Positions 40,396 to 50,422 of a stretch of DNA of 64,000 nt are shown here, piece by piece. The position numbers were made by a program, and so were the translations under genes. The notes beneath the pieces are model-generated. The model saw only the letters and a list, made by a program, of their open reading frames with translations, did no database searches and was not told where the DNA came from. The DNA lies in assembly GCA_964419935.1 (NCBI GenBank), contig CAYQQJ010000016.1:1-64000 (forward strand), read 5' to 3'. Source of the DNA: CAYQQJ01 sp964419935 (GTDB taxonomy: Bacteria > Pseudomonadota > Gammaproteobacteria > Pseudomonadales > Cellvibrionaceae). Every line of letters starts with the position of its first letter. The stretch's first letter is position 1.

Positions 40396-43182
40396 CTATA
40401 GTGTCCTGCTGAAGGCGGTCAATTTGCCTTCCCTGGCGTATCGTACCGGGAAGAGCGTCCTCAGTTCGAGCAAGCTTGCGGAAATCCACCGATTTGCCAT
40501 GCCCGTGCCAATTCTTGATACGTTGATTTCGTGGAACTCGATGGCCATTTCCTCAAACGGAAATGCCTGATCTTCAATAAGTATTTCATACTGCGCGAGC
40601 TCCTCACCTTTCAAGTTGTCCGGCCTCTCTGAATCCATCAGATCTTTTGAAAACTGATGGTAGATGCGCGCTATGGCGTATGTTGACTCAGTCGTGATGT
40701 CGGTCAAATTGTAGGTGGAAGCATGGCTATAGTGCTTGATGGCATTCTGCATAAGTTCCTTTTTTCGGCGAAGGTTGTCTGCCAGGGGTTGAACTAACCT
40801 CACCGATTGAAATTGATTATCCAGATTTTGCGCAAGGTGTAACCAAGCGTCTGCTGTAATGAAATCTGTGCGTGGGCTTTTTAGTGTTGCAGGAACATGG
40901 GCATCCGCATCGGTAATCTTGTTTTCCCAGAAATTTTTACGGTAACCGTCGTTCAAGCCTTCGTAGATCCTGGTCAGCTTATGCATGGCTTCCATGTACT
41001 GTGGGAAGGGGCGAGTGTACTTGTGGGCATAACTACGATAGGTCCGGATGGCGGCCTCAATGTCACCTTCTTTTTCATATAGCTCTGCCGCTTTCCAAAG
41101 CGCTGTCATCTGCACTTCATCGTCATCAGCCTGGCTGGAAACTTTTTCCAGGGCAACAGCAGCCTGCGCGTATTGCTCCGAGTTGAGGTAGGCCGACGAC
41201 AGTCGTTTGGCAACATCATCAGCCAGCGAATGTTGTGGATAAAGCTCCTGAAAGCGCTCCATATGTGTCACGGCTGTGGGCCACAACGCATTGCTCATCG
41301 CCAGGTCAATGGCATCATACAAAGCCTGCGGTGCAATATCTGATTCCGCTGCGACGACTGGTATTCGAGCATAGAACTCGATGGCTTCGGTAAGTTTTCC
41401 ACTATCTATTGCGGCTTCGCCACGCCGGTACAAAGTCAATGCGAGATTGTCTGCCACGATTGTACGTTCTGCGTCCTCTTGCGTTTTGTTTGCCAGCAAC
41501 AAGAACAGTTCCTCTGCCTCAAGCAATTGGCCCAGTTCGAGGTAGGAACGGGCTTTGAGAAGTTGGGCGGGCAAGTATGACTCATGGCCTGGATCCTGTG
41601 GAAGGGCAGCAGTCAGCTGTATCACCTCCCGGAACTGCTTGTTATCGAATGCCTGCTCCGCAGCGTGGAGCGCAATGTTGGCGGAATCTGGATCATTGGG
41701 ATAAAGCTGCGCGAACTGCAGCGAATATTTGAGATGCTTCGCCAGCCGCTGCTTTGCGAGGTCGCCCTCGCTGTTTTTGAATAATTTGAACGATTCTGAA
41801 ATTGTGCTGTAGGCCGCGTTCCTGTCAAGGATAATACCGTTGTCATAGGCTGCCATTTCGTAGAATGTTAAGGCCTCGTTACTGCGCCCGATAGATGACA
41901 ATAGTTGGGCGTACTGTATGTAAATGTTGTCCTGTCTGGCGGAAGAGGCATATTGCGCTACATACCGCTCGTACCAGCGTAGTGCAGCCTGTAGGGTCTG
42001 CTGCTCGGGTTTTCTTAGGTACTTGGCGTGGAAATGTGAAACGACGAACAGAACATGTGCTTTGAGCTCGGTGCCAACAGCATTGGCGTTCCTCTTGTTG
42101 TTGGCTGTGCTCCAATACTCTGCGTTAAGGTTATAGGTTACAAAGAAATTTTCGACAGCGGTGAGGTATTCGCTGGTGAACTTCGCCGTTTGCCAGACAT
42201 TCAGCACGGCCAGATCGGCAAGAACTGTTTGCTCGCTTTGAGGATAAACGTTCGAATACTGGTTCAGTATGTTAGCGGCGTCTGAAAACCGCTCCTGATT
42301 CAGGTAAATATCGCTGATAGCCAGACATGCTGGATACAAATATTGTTGATCCTCCGGCGAAGTAAAAAACGATTGTATTTTCTGGAAATCGGATATTTGG
42401 GCCAGTGTCAGGCCGATTGCGCGAAAATGCTCGTCATACACGCGCTTTTCATGCGATTGAACTGTGTTGCTTGACGTAAAGCCAAGTTGTCTGATCGCTT
42501 CGAGGTAATCTTCCGCCGCATCGGAAAACAAGCTCTGTTTGTAACGTGCCCATCCGCGTTTGAAGAACGCTCGCTGCTTGAAATCAAGATTCTGCGGCGA
42601 GAATATAACCTCTGTATAAGCATCTTCAGCTGCAATGTAATCTCCTGTCAAAAAGGCACGCTCTGCGATTCTGAATTGTGCCTCAGCGTAATGATCTGAC
42701 GTCGGGAAGCGCTGGGAAAGTTGTTCAAGGGCTGCCAACGAAGCCTGTTGATTGCCCAACTGGTCATAGGTTCTGGCCAAGCGATATAGCACTTTGTCGC
42801 TGCCTGGGTCGTCGGGGTATTCCTTCAACGAGGTCTCCAGCAGGGACAAGGTCCGGCGGACGGACTCCAGATAGACAGGATCTTCACTCACCTCCGTTTC
42901 CAATGATTTTAAAGCGGCGTTAGCTTTTGCGATTTCCATATCCGCAAGGCGATTTATGGCTAGCAAACGACCACGTTCATTGGACTCCGCATTTTGAAGA
43001 TACTCGTAATACGCCGCCTTGACTTCTTCCTCGGTTTTATTTGGGACAAAAACATCGGCTTGAGCGGTATTGGGTCCGGATACGTCCCAGCTCGCCAGTG
43101 TATCCTTGGACTCTTCGGTATGGCTGCAGCCAAACAGTATGCATATTACAGAGAGTACTCTGAGTGATTTGCTCATGATCAT
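40396..43182 (-). CDS. Large TPR-repeat lipoprotein
   Basis: This 928-residue protein has a lipoprotein signal (VLSVICILFGC, Cys near residue 19) and is otherwise nearly all helix-turn-helix repeats of the TPR class. Examples are VLYRLARTYDQLGNQQASLAALEQL, split around residue 130, AEAQFRIAERAFLTGDYIAAEDAY, and ARSYLELGQLLEAEELFLL near 550. Such proteins serve as large binding scaffolds in the periplasm or at the outer membrane. It overlaps the upstream TPR gene by four bases (ATGA), showing tight coupling. By eye the DNA is more AT-rich than the housekeeping genes. Specific function not recognised. Confidence 0.82.
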   Translation of the reverse strand: MIMSKSLRVLSVICILFGCSHTEESKDTLASWDVSGPNTAQADVFVPNKTEEEVKAAYYEYLQNAESNERGRLLAINRLADMEIAKANAALKSLETEVSEDPVYLESVRRTLSLLETSLKEYPDDPGSDKVLYRLARTYDQLGNQQASLAALEQLSQRFPTSDHYAEAQFRIAERAFLTGDYIAAEDAYTEVIFSPQNLDFKQRAFFKRGWARYKQSLFSDAAEDYLEAIRQLGFTSSNTVQSHEKRVYDEHFRAIGLTLAQISDFQKIQSFFTSPEDQQYLYPACLAISDIYLNQERFSDAANILNQYSNVYPQSEQTVLADLAVLNVWQTAKFTSEYLTAVENFFVTYNLNAEYWSTANNKRNANAVGTELKAHVLFVVSHFHAKYLRKPEQQTLQAALRWYERYVAQYASSARQDNIYIQYAQLLSSIGRSNEALTFYEMAAYDNGIILDRNAAYSTISESFKLFKNSEGDLAKQRLAKHLKYSLQFAQLYPNDPDSANIALHAAEQAFDNKQFREVIQLTAALPQDPGHESYLPAQLLKARSYLELGQLLEAEELFLLLANKTQEDAERTIVADNLALTLYRRGEAAIDSGKLTEAIEFYARIPVVAAESDIAPQALYDAIDLAMSNALWPTAVTHMERFQELYPQHSLADDVAKRLSSAYLNSEQYAQAAVALEKVSSQADDDEVQMTALWKAAELYEKEGDIEAAIRTYRSYAHKYTRPFPQYMEAMHKLTRIYEGLNDGYRKNFWENKITDADAHVPATLKSPRTDFITADAWLHLAQNLDNQFQSVRLVQPLADNLRRKKELMQNAIKHYSHASTYNLTDITTESTYAIARIYHQFSKDLMDSERPDNLKGEELAQYEILIEDQAFPFEEMAIEFHEINVSRIGTGMANRWISASLLELRTLFPVRYAREGKLTAFSRTL

Positions 43183-44615
43183 TGTGCTGCGTCGTAAAGT
43201 CTGGCTAAACCGAATCGGGCCTGGTCAAGATAGTTATCAATGACGCTCCGGGTTTCCTTGAGCGCCTGGATGGTCTGATTATTATGTTGAATTTGATACT
43301 CTGTAAGAAGGTGCATGAGCTCGGTCTGACGCTTATTGCTTAGCTTTAGGTCTCCGATGCCATTTAGAGTGTCAATTGATTTTGATGCCTGGTGAGCAGT
43401 GTGTTGCGTGATGATCAGATCAGCTGCCTGCTGTTGATAGTTGGTTTTTTTCGATATCGATGTTTCACGGTTTGATAAAACGTCCAGCGCTTTGGAAATT
43501 TCAATCAAGTAGTACTCGTAGTAGGTAATTGCCTCGGTAAAACTTGCAACGGCCGCGCCGGATTGACCGAGTTTCTCCAGAGTAACTGCAGCCAGTATAT
43601 AGGACTCAATCACCGATTTGTCACGGATAGTATCCTTTTTGAGTCTCTGGAATGCGTTCAAGGCGCCGGCAAAATCTCCTTGATGCAGTGCCGCGATACC
43701 GATACCGAAAAATGCCCGCTGACTATATGGGCTATCGACTTCGACTTGGCGAAAACTGAGTCGGGCATCCCGAAAAAATTCTTTCTGGAGCTGAGAGTAG
43801 CCGAGTACCGTATAAAGACGGTTCACCAGTTCCTGGTTTCGTTCATTAGCAGACGGGCGCGCGTTGATGCTTTTGATAGCATTGTTAATTGCGATGTGAG
43901 CGTCAGTCCACCAATCCTGACGTATATAAGCAGTTGCGAGGTTCAGCTGAGCGACGGCGTAATGCGGTGATTGCGGGTTTATTGGGAGGTAATACTCTAT
44001 CGCTTTTCGGTGTTTCGACTGTTTCTGGAGCAGCATACCTTTCATGATGTAGGCGTAGTCGCGATCAACCGGTGATAGCGCATTGTTCAGGTTGATTCTG
44101 TTAAGGAAGTCCGCGCATTGCTGCCAATTGCGTTCCCGCATATGGTATTTGGCAAACTCAAAACTTAGTTTTGATGTGACATAGTCGTTGGTATTCTCCC
44201 ATGCATACTCATAAACGATGTTTGCTGCCGAATAACCATCATTGGCGAGTAGGGACGCCACAATGTCCTGCACCGCAGAGTGATCGATGTTCTCCTTTAT
44301 CAGATCGATATTGGCCAGCGTGTAGCCGATGCTGTGAGTGGTATGGTTCTCTGTAATCTTATCTCGTAGATTAACCAGAGCATCTGGCGTTTGCTTGCTG
44401 ATGTTGGTGGTAAAATCGCCGTTGGCGACCAGATCAAGGTAGGTTTGATTGAGCAGTTCGTGTAGCTGCTTGTCAAGACCAGTGGTATCAACGTGAACCT
44501 GGGCTGCTTGAAGATTTGGCGTCAACAGCAATGCAGATATCACCGAAAGACGTAGCAAGGCATTTTTCATCGGTTGAAAGCAGGGCAGAACTCGTGATGT
44601 TGTATGAGCATTCAT
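43179..44615 (-). CDS. Exported TPR-repeat protein, first gene of the operon
   Basis: This product has up to 478 residues. An internal ATG at 44570 (MKNALLRLSV) would give a clean Sec signal (SVISALLLTPNLQAA) and may be the true start; neither start has a strong ribosome-binding site. The mature protein is helical with TPR-like pairs (EFAKYHMRERNWQQCADFL, AYIMKGMLLQKQSKHRKAIEYY, AQLNLATAYIRQDWWTDAHIA, FFGIGIAALHQGDFAGALNAF), then a less regular Gln/Asn-rich coil to the end. There is no lipobox, so it is likely soluble in the periplasm. It begins 141 bases after the end of clpV on the same strand, separated by a hairpin. Confidence 0.8.
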   Translation of the reverse strand: MNAHTTSRVLPCFQPMKNALLRLSVISALLLTPNLQAAQVHVDTTGLDKQLHELLNQTYLDLVANGDFTTNISKQTPDALVNLRDKITENHTTHSIGYTLANIDLIKENIDHSAVQDIVASLLANDGYSAANIVYEYAWENTNDYVTSKLSFEFAKYHMRERNWQQCADFLNRINLNNALSPVDRDYAYIMKGMLLQKQSKHRKAIEYYLPINPQSPHYAVAQLNLATAYIRQDWWTDAHIAINNAIKSINARPSANERNQELVNRLYTVLGYSQLQKEFFRDARLSFRQVEVDSPYSQRAFFGIGIAALHQGDFAGALNAFQRLKKDTIRDKSVIESYILAAVTLEKLGQSGAAVASFTEAITYYEYYLIEISKALDVLSNRETSISKKTNYQQQAADLIITQHTAHQASKSIDTLNGIGDLKLSNKRQTELMHLLTEYQIQHNNQTIQALKETRSVIDNYLDQARFGLARLYDAAQ

Positions 44616-44698
44616 TGTCGCTTCGGCGTTGGTGTTTTCGTGTTTGTATCAGGTTGATGTTGCCAGTGTGACCCGTTGGAGTGTATTGCAAAACCACA

Positions 44699-44736
44699 CC
44701 GGTCAGGTTGAAACCAAAGGTTCGTCACCTGACCGG
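44699..44736 (-). terminator. Hairpin between clpV and the TPR operon
   Basis: CCGGTCAGGT (44699-44708) and ACCTGACCGG (44727-44736) are exact reverse complements around an 18-base loop with a small inner stem. It lies 20 bases past the clpV stop. The minus-strand T tract is poor (GTGTGGTTTTG), so termination may be partial. Confidence 0.5.
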
Positions 44737-44756
44737 ATGGAGTCGTGCCCAAGTTC

Positions 44757-47450
44757 TTATTCAATCTTATAGGTAAAGCCACCGTCATCGTTTACGCCGA
44801 CGTGGATCTTAGAAATACCCTCGTTGGTCACCATCCGGGATAAACACTCCGAGGCCATTGCGGGCAGCATGGTGCGGGTAAGGATATTTTCGATATTGCG
44901 CGCACCTGTGTCGACCTCCTGACTTCTGGCAACGATATGTAACATCAAATCCTCATCATAGGTAAACTCCGCGTCGTAATGTTCCTTGACGCGCTTCTTG
45001 ATGCGATTCATGTTGATCGCACAAATCTTCATCAGATTGTCATCGCTCAACGGGTAGTAGGGGATAATCGTTGCGCGCCCCAAAAATGCCGGCTTGAAGT
45101 ACTTGAGCAGTTGAGGACGGAAGTTGTCCAGCAGCACGTCTGGGTCTGGAGTTTCCTCTTGCGACGAGCAGATGGCCCGGATGTGCTCTTCGCCCGCGTT
45201 GGACGTCATGATGATAACAGTATTGCGGAAATCGATATCGCGTCCTTCTCCATCCTTGATGGTGCCCTTGTCGAACAGGTTATAGAAAATATCCTGCACG
45301 CCAGGATGCGCTTTTTCCATTTCATCGAGCAACACCACGCTATAGGGTTTGCGTCTGACCGCTTCGGTGAGAACGCCACCTTCGCCGTAGCCCACATAGC
45401 CGGGAGGGGAGCCCAACAACATGGAAACCTTATGCTCCTCCTTGAATTCGGACATGTTGATGACGGTGATATTCTGTTCACCGCCGTAAAGGATATCCGC
45501 CAACGCCAACGCAGTTTCCGTTTTGCCGACACCACTGGGTCCAACCATGAAGAACACGCCAATGGGCTTGCGGGGGTCGGTCAAGCCAGCGCGGGAGGTG
45601 CGAATGCTTTGCGCAACCGCTTCCAGTGCATGTTGTTGGCCAATCACTCGGGCACCCATCACGTCTTTCAGTTCGAGAACGGCTTTGATCTCATTGGAGA
45701 CCATTTTACCGACGGGGATGCCGGTCCAGTTTGCGACTACTTCAGCGATGGCCTGGCTGTCGACGTCCACCTGAATCATCGGGGTTTCGCCCTGAATACC
45801 GGCTAGGTTCTTTAGCAGCTTCTGCAGGTTACTTTTAACTTTCTTTCTCTCGGCGTTGCTAAGTAACTGAGGAGATTCTGGCTTTTCGCGTTGCTCGTCA
45901 GTCAGGTTCTGCGCTTTGAAATCTTCCTCTATCTGCTTTTGCAGGGCATGAATGTCTTTGACTATGTTCGCCTCCTGCTCCCATTGTGCTTCCTGCTTTT
46001 CCAGCTCAAGTTTGAGGGCATCGCGTTCTGCCACCAGCTCGGCGATACGCACTTCATAGTTTCCGGTGGACGCATTTTCCCGTCCAAGGGAAACGATGGT
46101 TGTGTCACATTGGGTAATGCGACGCCGCGTATCTTCAATGGGGCCGGGCGTAGCGCTTTGACTCAAGGCCACGCGAGCACAGGCCGTATCCAACAGACTC
46201 ACGGACTTGTCAGGCAACTGGCGGGCGGTAATATAACGACTCGACAAACGCACGGAGTCGATAACGGCTTCATCCAGAATACGCACGCCGTGGTGGTTTT
46301 GAAGCATCCCGGACATCGCTCGCATCATATCGATAGCTTTGTCTTCACTGGGTTCTTCGATTTTCACCACCTGAAAGCGGCGGGTCAGGGCAGGGTCACG
46401 CTCGAAATATTTCTTGTACTCCGCCCAGGTTGTGGCTGCAATGGTGCGCAGCTCACCGCGAGCCAGTGCCGGTTTCAACAGGTTGGCGGCGTCTCCCTGA
46501 CCCTCCTTCCCGCCAGCGCCAATGAGCGTGTGGGCCTCATCAATAAACATGATGATGGGTTCAGAGGAGGCTTTCACCTCGGCAATTACGGACTTTAGCC
46601 GGTTTTCGAACTCTCCCTTCACGCTGGCACCGGCCTGTAACAGTCCGAGATCCAGGCTGCGGATGGTGACATTGCGCAAGGGTGCGGGTACATCACCGGA
46701 AGCAATCCGCAATGCGAAACCTTCTACCACCGCTGTCTTACCAACGCCTGCTTCCCCTGTGAGTATGGGGTTGTTTTGCCTGCGTCTGATCAGGATATCG
46801 ATGATCTGGCGAATTTCGTCGTCGCGTCCAAGGACCGCATCGATTTCGCCTTTGCGCGCGGCTTCGGTCAAGTTGACTGTAAACTTGTCCAGGGACGGGC
46901 TTTTGCTCGGTGTTCCGGTATCTGTACGGGCGGCGCCGGATGCGGTGTCACCGATCGCGGTCGCCTGTGATTCATGTGTAGTTCCAACAATGGCGCGGGT
47001 AACATCCCGTAGGGATTCGGGCGGAATTTTCTTCAGCTCACCGGATGATGCCGCAACTGTCGCTCGTCGCAGGTTTTCGTCGAGCATCAATGCGGCGAGT
47101 ATATGAGCTGAAGTGGCTTGACTGTGGCCGTATTCCACAGAGGCCAACATCCAGGCATTTTTGGCAAGGTCGACAATACTTGGCGACAGGGCCGGTGAGC
47201 GGGAATTACCGGCCTTGATTCGGTCGAGTTCCCGATTCAGACCTTGTGTCAGGGCACCGATATCAATCTCAAATTTTTCGAGAACGGCACAGATATCGCT
47301 GTCGCGTAACTCCAATAACTTCAAAAGCCAATGCTCAATTTCCACGTTGTAGTGGGTACGGGCCATGCACAAGCCGGCAGCGCCTTCAAGCGCTGTCCGG
47401 CAGTTTTCATTCAGTTTGCCCACAAGGGATTTAAGATCGATGCTGATCAT
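44757..47450 (-). CDS. tssH: T6SS ATPase TssH/ClpV
   Basis: ClpV is the hexameric AAA+ ATPase that pulls apart the contracted TssB/TssC sheath for reuse. About 897 residues are read from the ATG at 47450, which has AAGGA seven bases upstream. The N-terminal ClpV-type domain includes YNVEIEHWLLKLLE. The first AAA domain has Walker A TGEAGVGKTAVVEG and FIDEAHTLIGAGG; the coiled-coil insert follows; the second has VGPSGVGKTETALALA and VVLLDEMEKAHPGV. The location as last gene of the tssA-to-tssH arm, and the HYNVEIEHWLL wording, separate it from general ClpB. Confidence 0.96.
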   Translation of the reverse strand: MISIDLKSLVGKLNENCRTALEGAAGLCMARTHYNVEIEHWLLKLLELRDSDICAVLEKFEIDIGALTQGLNRELDRIKAGNSRSPALSPSIVDLAKNAWMLASVEYGHSQATSAHILAALMLDENLRRATVAASSGELKKIPPESLRDVTRAIVGTTHESQATAIGDTASGAARTDTGTPSKSPSLDKFTVNLTEAARKGEIDAVLGRDDEIRQIIDILIRRRQNNPILTGEAGVGKTAVVEGFALRIASGDVPAPLRNVTIRSLDLGLLQAGASVKGEFENRLKSVIAEVKASSEPIIMFIDEAHTLIGAGGKEGQGDAANLLKPALARGELRTIAATTWAEYKKYFERDPALTRRFQVVKIEEPSEDKAIDMMRAMSGMLQNHHGVRILDEAVIDSVRLSSRYITARQLPDKSVSLLDTACARVALSQSATPGPIEDTRRRITQCDTTIVSLGRENASTGNYEVRIAELVAERDALKLELEKQEAQWEQEANIVKDIHALQKQIEEDFKAQNLTDEQREKPESPQLLSNAERKKVKSNLQKLLKNLAGIQGETPMIQVDVDSQAIAEVVANWTGIPVGKMVSNEIKAVLELKDVMGARVIGQQHALEAVAQSIRTSRAGLTDPRKPIGVFFMVGPSGVGKTETALALADILYGGEQNITVINMSEFKEEHKVSMLLGSPPGYVGYGEGGVLTEAVRRKPYSVVLLDEMEKAHPGVQDIFYNLFDKGTIKDGEGRDIDFRNTVIIMTSNAGEEHIRAICSSQEETPDPDVLLDNFRPQLLKYFKPAFLGRATIIPYYPLSDDNLMKICAINMNRIKKRVKEHYDAEFTYDEDLMLHIVARSQEVDTGARNIENILTRTMLPAMASECLSRMVTNEGISKIHVGVNDDGGFTYKIE

Positions 47451-47495
47451 TTTTCTGTCCTTATTCAATATTATTGGTTGTAGGTTTGATGCACG

Positions 47496-48623
47496 TTATT
47501 TGAGTCGGTTTGGCGATACCATGATGTTCAGGTTTCGGTCATCATCAGCTGGTTCGGTATCTCTACCGCTGGACAACCAGGTATTCCACCCCATGACAGG
47601 GCTTTGTTTCGGGTTGAGCGACATTCTTCGCGGGAAGTTCTTACGTTTCACCTGGATGGTGAAATCATAATCGCGATCAGGCCCCAGGTACATTCTGGTC
47701 ATGTCGTTTAGCGCTTTGAGTGCTGTTGTTCCCGGCGCGAATCGGCAAAATTGCTCATAGTTCAGCGGACCCAGTGACACGCGGATTTTTCCCTGGGCAA
47801 ACCAGCCCTTTTGCCCGAGCATGACAGTTCGACCCAAAATGGCGTTCTGCCCTTTCGGCGTTTGTCTCGATGCAAGACGGGTTTTAATGTCAGGGATGAG
47901 CTCCTGCCATTGCCCAATGAATTCCTGGATTTTTACGGTAATATTAAAGTAGTGTTCCAAAATTTGTTTGAGGCCGCTCGCCGTTCGTACTTGGGAAGAA
48001 AATAACCCTCCGTAATAGAGTAACGACTCATCTTTTACCGCCATCCGGTTGCTCAAACCGCCGGTTCCCATGCCAATCAAGGACAGCAGCATTTGTGTTT
48101 GTCGGTCGGACGGTTTTTGGGGAGTGCGGGAAAGCCGATTTCTTTCATACTGTATGGGGAGCCGGTACTTAACCGATGCCCTGAAAAACAACGACTGAAT
48201 GCGGTGGTTGAAAATGTCCAGAAAGTCCATCAACGAGTGATCTTTCAACTTGTTCCTTTGCAGAATCAACTCGGTGTAATGAAATGGCAGAACGCCCATG
48301 GCGCCGGTCAGCCCAATGAAGTTGAGCGACATCTCCCAGCGACTTTTTTTCGGTTTTTCTGACGCAGGCTGCAAGGTTCTGATTTCTGATTCAGGGAAGT
48401 CGAACGACTGGGATCCCTTGAGCCGAACAATTTCACGGAGCGGGGGAGAAAAAACGCCAATAGAAAAGCTGCCGGTGGTGCCATCGCTGAAACCGGATGT
48501 ACGCTCTTTGTAAACAGCCGCTCGTTCAATAACCCGAATTGCCTGGACGAACGTATAGGCGTGGGGTTTATCGATAAGGTCTGTAATTACAGCAGAATCT
48601 TTTGGCCGGCTCTTGGTGGACAT
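47496..48623 (-). CDS. tssG: T6SS baseplate subunit TssG
   Basis: TssG forms the wedge of the T6SS baseplate with TssE, TssF and TssK. The 375 residues show the family pattern: PHAYTFVQAIRVIER, LPFHYTELILQRNKLKDHSLMDFLDIFNHRI, FFRASVKYRLPIQYER, and the later NITVKIQEFIGQW and AILGRTVMLGQK. The start at 48623 lies inside the end of tssF with a 37-base overlap, so expression is coupled. It ends 45 bases before tssH. Confidence 0.94.
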   Translation of the reverse strand: MSTKSRPKDSAVITDLIDKPHAYTFVQAIRVIERAAVYKERTSGFSDGTTGSFSIGVFSPPLREIVRLKGSQSFDFPESEIRTLQPASEKPKKSRWEMSLNFIGLTGAMGVLPFHYTELILQRNKLKDHSLMDFLDIFNHRIQSLFFRASVKYRLPIQYERNRLSRTPQKPSDRQTQMLLSLIGMGTGGLSNRMAVKDESLLYYGGLFSSQVRTASGLKQILEHYFNITVKIQEFIGQWQELIPDIKTRLASRQTPKGQNAILGRTVMLGQKGWFAQGKIRVSLGPLNYEQFCRFAPGTTALKALNDMTRMYLGPDRDYDFTIQVKRKNFPRRMSLNPKQSPVMGWNTWLSSGRDTEPADDDRNLNIMVSPNRLK

Positions 48624-50422
48624 TTTTTCAAGTAACCTTCTTTGTTTTTAAGTTTCACTAAGACGCGAGTGAACGAATTAATCGAGCAATATAGTCCGAA
48701 GAAGTGCTCCAGAACGCTTGCAAAAAGAAAGCTGCTGCTACCTGTGAGCTGACTGTCATTGAGCGTGATTGTAATCTCGATTCCACGACACATTGTCGTA
48801 TGGCCGTCGATGTTCAGTGGCGCGCTTACCGACTTCGCACTGACTGAATCCACCGATTCAATCAGCGCTCTTGTCACAGATGATTCTTTGAAGTCATACA
48901 ACCGCAGAATCTCCTTGAGCGCTTCAGTGGCGTCCGGCCCGCCCGTTATCGAAAGATGATTCAGGTTCAGATGAGAAATAAGCCGCCAGCGAGCGGCGTT
49001 GCGCAGGGCCGGCCTTACGGTGCCTGTTGGCTGCGCTAAAAAGCGGATTTTTTCGCTGGGCGGTGCCGCTTGTACGCATTGCAATTTGGGGTGATTCAAA
49101 TTGAACGGGAGCTTGGATGGCAGGTCGCGGTTGCTGCACAAGGTGTCAATGATGAGGGTACGATCATCCGGTAGATTGGGATTGAAATGAAGATCAACCA
49201 GACTTAGGAATATGTCTGTTCCATCATCTCGTTGATGCGGGCTCAACTTGGATGATCGCCTTTGGCTGCACCAGAAGACCTGGTCCGTTTTCTCGTTATG
49301 GGCGTGAGTCACACCATAAAGTGGCAGATACTCGCACTTCTCGCCAGACGAGGTGGACGCCGTGACTTTGTCGATGCTGTATATCTCATAGCCAATTGGG
49401 CGTCGTGAATCCGGAATGACTTGATACTCAGTGCGAGTGTGGTCAATTTTTATTGGATCTACCTTGTGATCAAATAAATTGATCGCCGGTGAACAGCCCA
49501 GCATAAACGTGCTTTCGTTAATATTGTTTTCTAGTTCAACGTCAGAATCTTGCAAATAAATGTAGAGGTGAAGACTCTCCTCGGCATTCTCCGGCATTTG
49601 ATCGGCAATTCCAGCAATGTCGATGAACATAAACTTTTCCGGGAAAACGAAGTATTCGGTCAACAGTCTGTAGCCAATGAAGGACGAGGGTGGGTAGGGC
49701 AGTATTCCCTCTGCAATGTCAAATCCCACAGGTTGTACAGCCTCATTGCCAAGATAGATGGGTTTGACGTCTACTTCGCTGGTGGTCATTACAACGTTCT
49801 GTACGTTGTTCAGGAGAAGTTCGTAGAGTGGGTGTATATGTTGGGGTTGACCTTTCAAGTAGAACCGAAGTGTTTCCGGCTTCAAGTCCGAAAAAGATAT
49901 ATCCTTGTTGAACGTCTTGAGCACCAATTTCAAGACGCCACCAGCGCCGCGCACCGCCGCGGACCCCGGGGTGGAGAAGGGGCGTCCCAAAAGGCTCGCT
50001 TCTTCCACGACAATGGGGTACATATCAACGGGATAAGCCGTCGTGAACCGACAGTTTTCGCCCTGGAATTGCTCAGTTTCGAGAAGTGTGTTTGCCGGCA
50101 GGTGGTATTTTGAGTCCAACTGCTCTGGATCCGGGCTGAACTGTACAATCGACATGGACGGAATCGGGCGTTGATAGTGCGGGAATAGCACGCCCAGTAT
50201 GGCATCGCTGAGCTCGGGAAAGTCATCATCAAGCTTGTGATGAATTCGCGCATTCAGATAGGCGAAACTTTCTACTAAACGGGAAACATGAGGGTCTTCG
50301 ATGGTATCTGTGCTGACACCCAAACGACCGGCAATTTTGGGGTGTTCCTTGGAAAACTCGGCTCCCATTTGGCGGATATACGCGAGCTCCTTTTCGTAGT
50401 ATTGCAATAACTCATCAGCCAT
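48587..50422 (-). CDS. tssF: T6SS baseplate subunit TssF
   Basis: TssF is the largest wedge protein of the baseplate. It has 611 residues from the ATG at 50422, which GGAGG precedes by nine bases; an upstream ATG at 50440 would sit on top of that site. The N-terminus ELLQYYEKELAYIRQMGAEFSKEHPKIAGRL, here split by the 20-residue rule into ELLQYYEKELAYIRQ and GAEFSKEHPKIAGRL, is diagnostic, as are DPHVSRLVESFAYLNARI and FPELSDAILGVLFPHY. It overlaps tssE by eight bases and tssG by 37. Confidence 0.95.
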   Translation of the reverse strand: MADELLQYYEKELAYIRQMGAEFSKEHPKIAGRLGVSTDTIEDPHVSRLVESFAYLNARIHHKLDDDFPELSDAILGVLFPHYQRPIPSMSIVQFSPDPEQLDSKYHLPANTLLETEQFQGENCRFTTAYPVDMYPIVVEEASLLGRPFSTPGSAAVRGAGGVLKLVLKTFNKDISFSDLKPETLRFYLKGQPQHIHPLYELLLNNVQNVVMTTSEVDVKPIYLGNEAVQPVGFDIAEGILPYPPSSFIGYRLLTEYFVFPEKFMFIDIAGIADQMPENAEESLHLYIYLQDSDVELENNINESTFMLGCSPAINLFDHKVDPIKIDHTRTEYQVIPDSRRPIGYEIYSIDKVTASTSSGEKCEYLPLYGVTHAHNEKTDQVFWCSQRRSSKLSPHQRDDGTDIFLSLVDLHFNPNLPDDRTLIIDTLCSNRDLPSKLPFNLNHPKLQCVQAAPPSEKIRFLAQPTGTVRPALRNAARWRLISHLNLNHLSITGGPDATEALKEILRLYDFKESSVTRALIESVDSVSAKSVSAPLNIDGHTTMCRGIEITITLNDSQLTGSSSFLFASVLEHFFGLYCSINSFTRVLVKLKNKEGYLKKCPPRAGQKILL

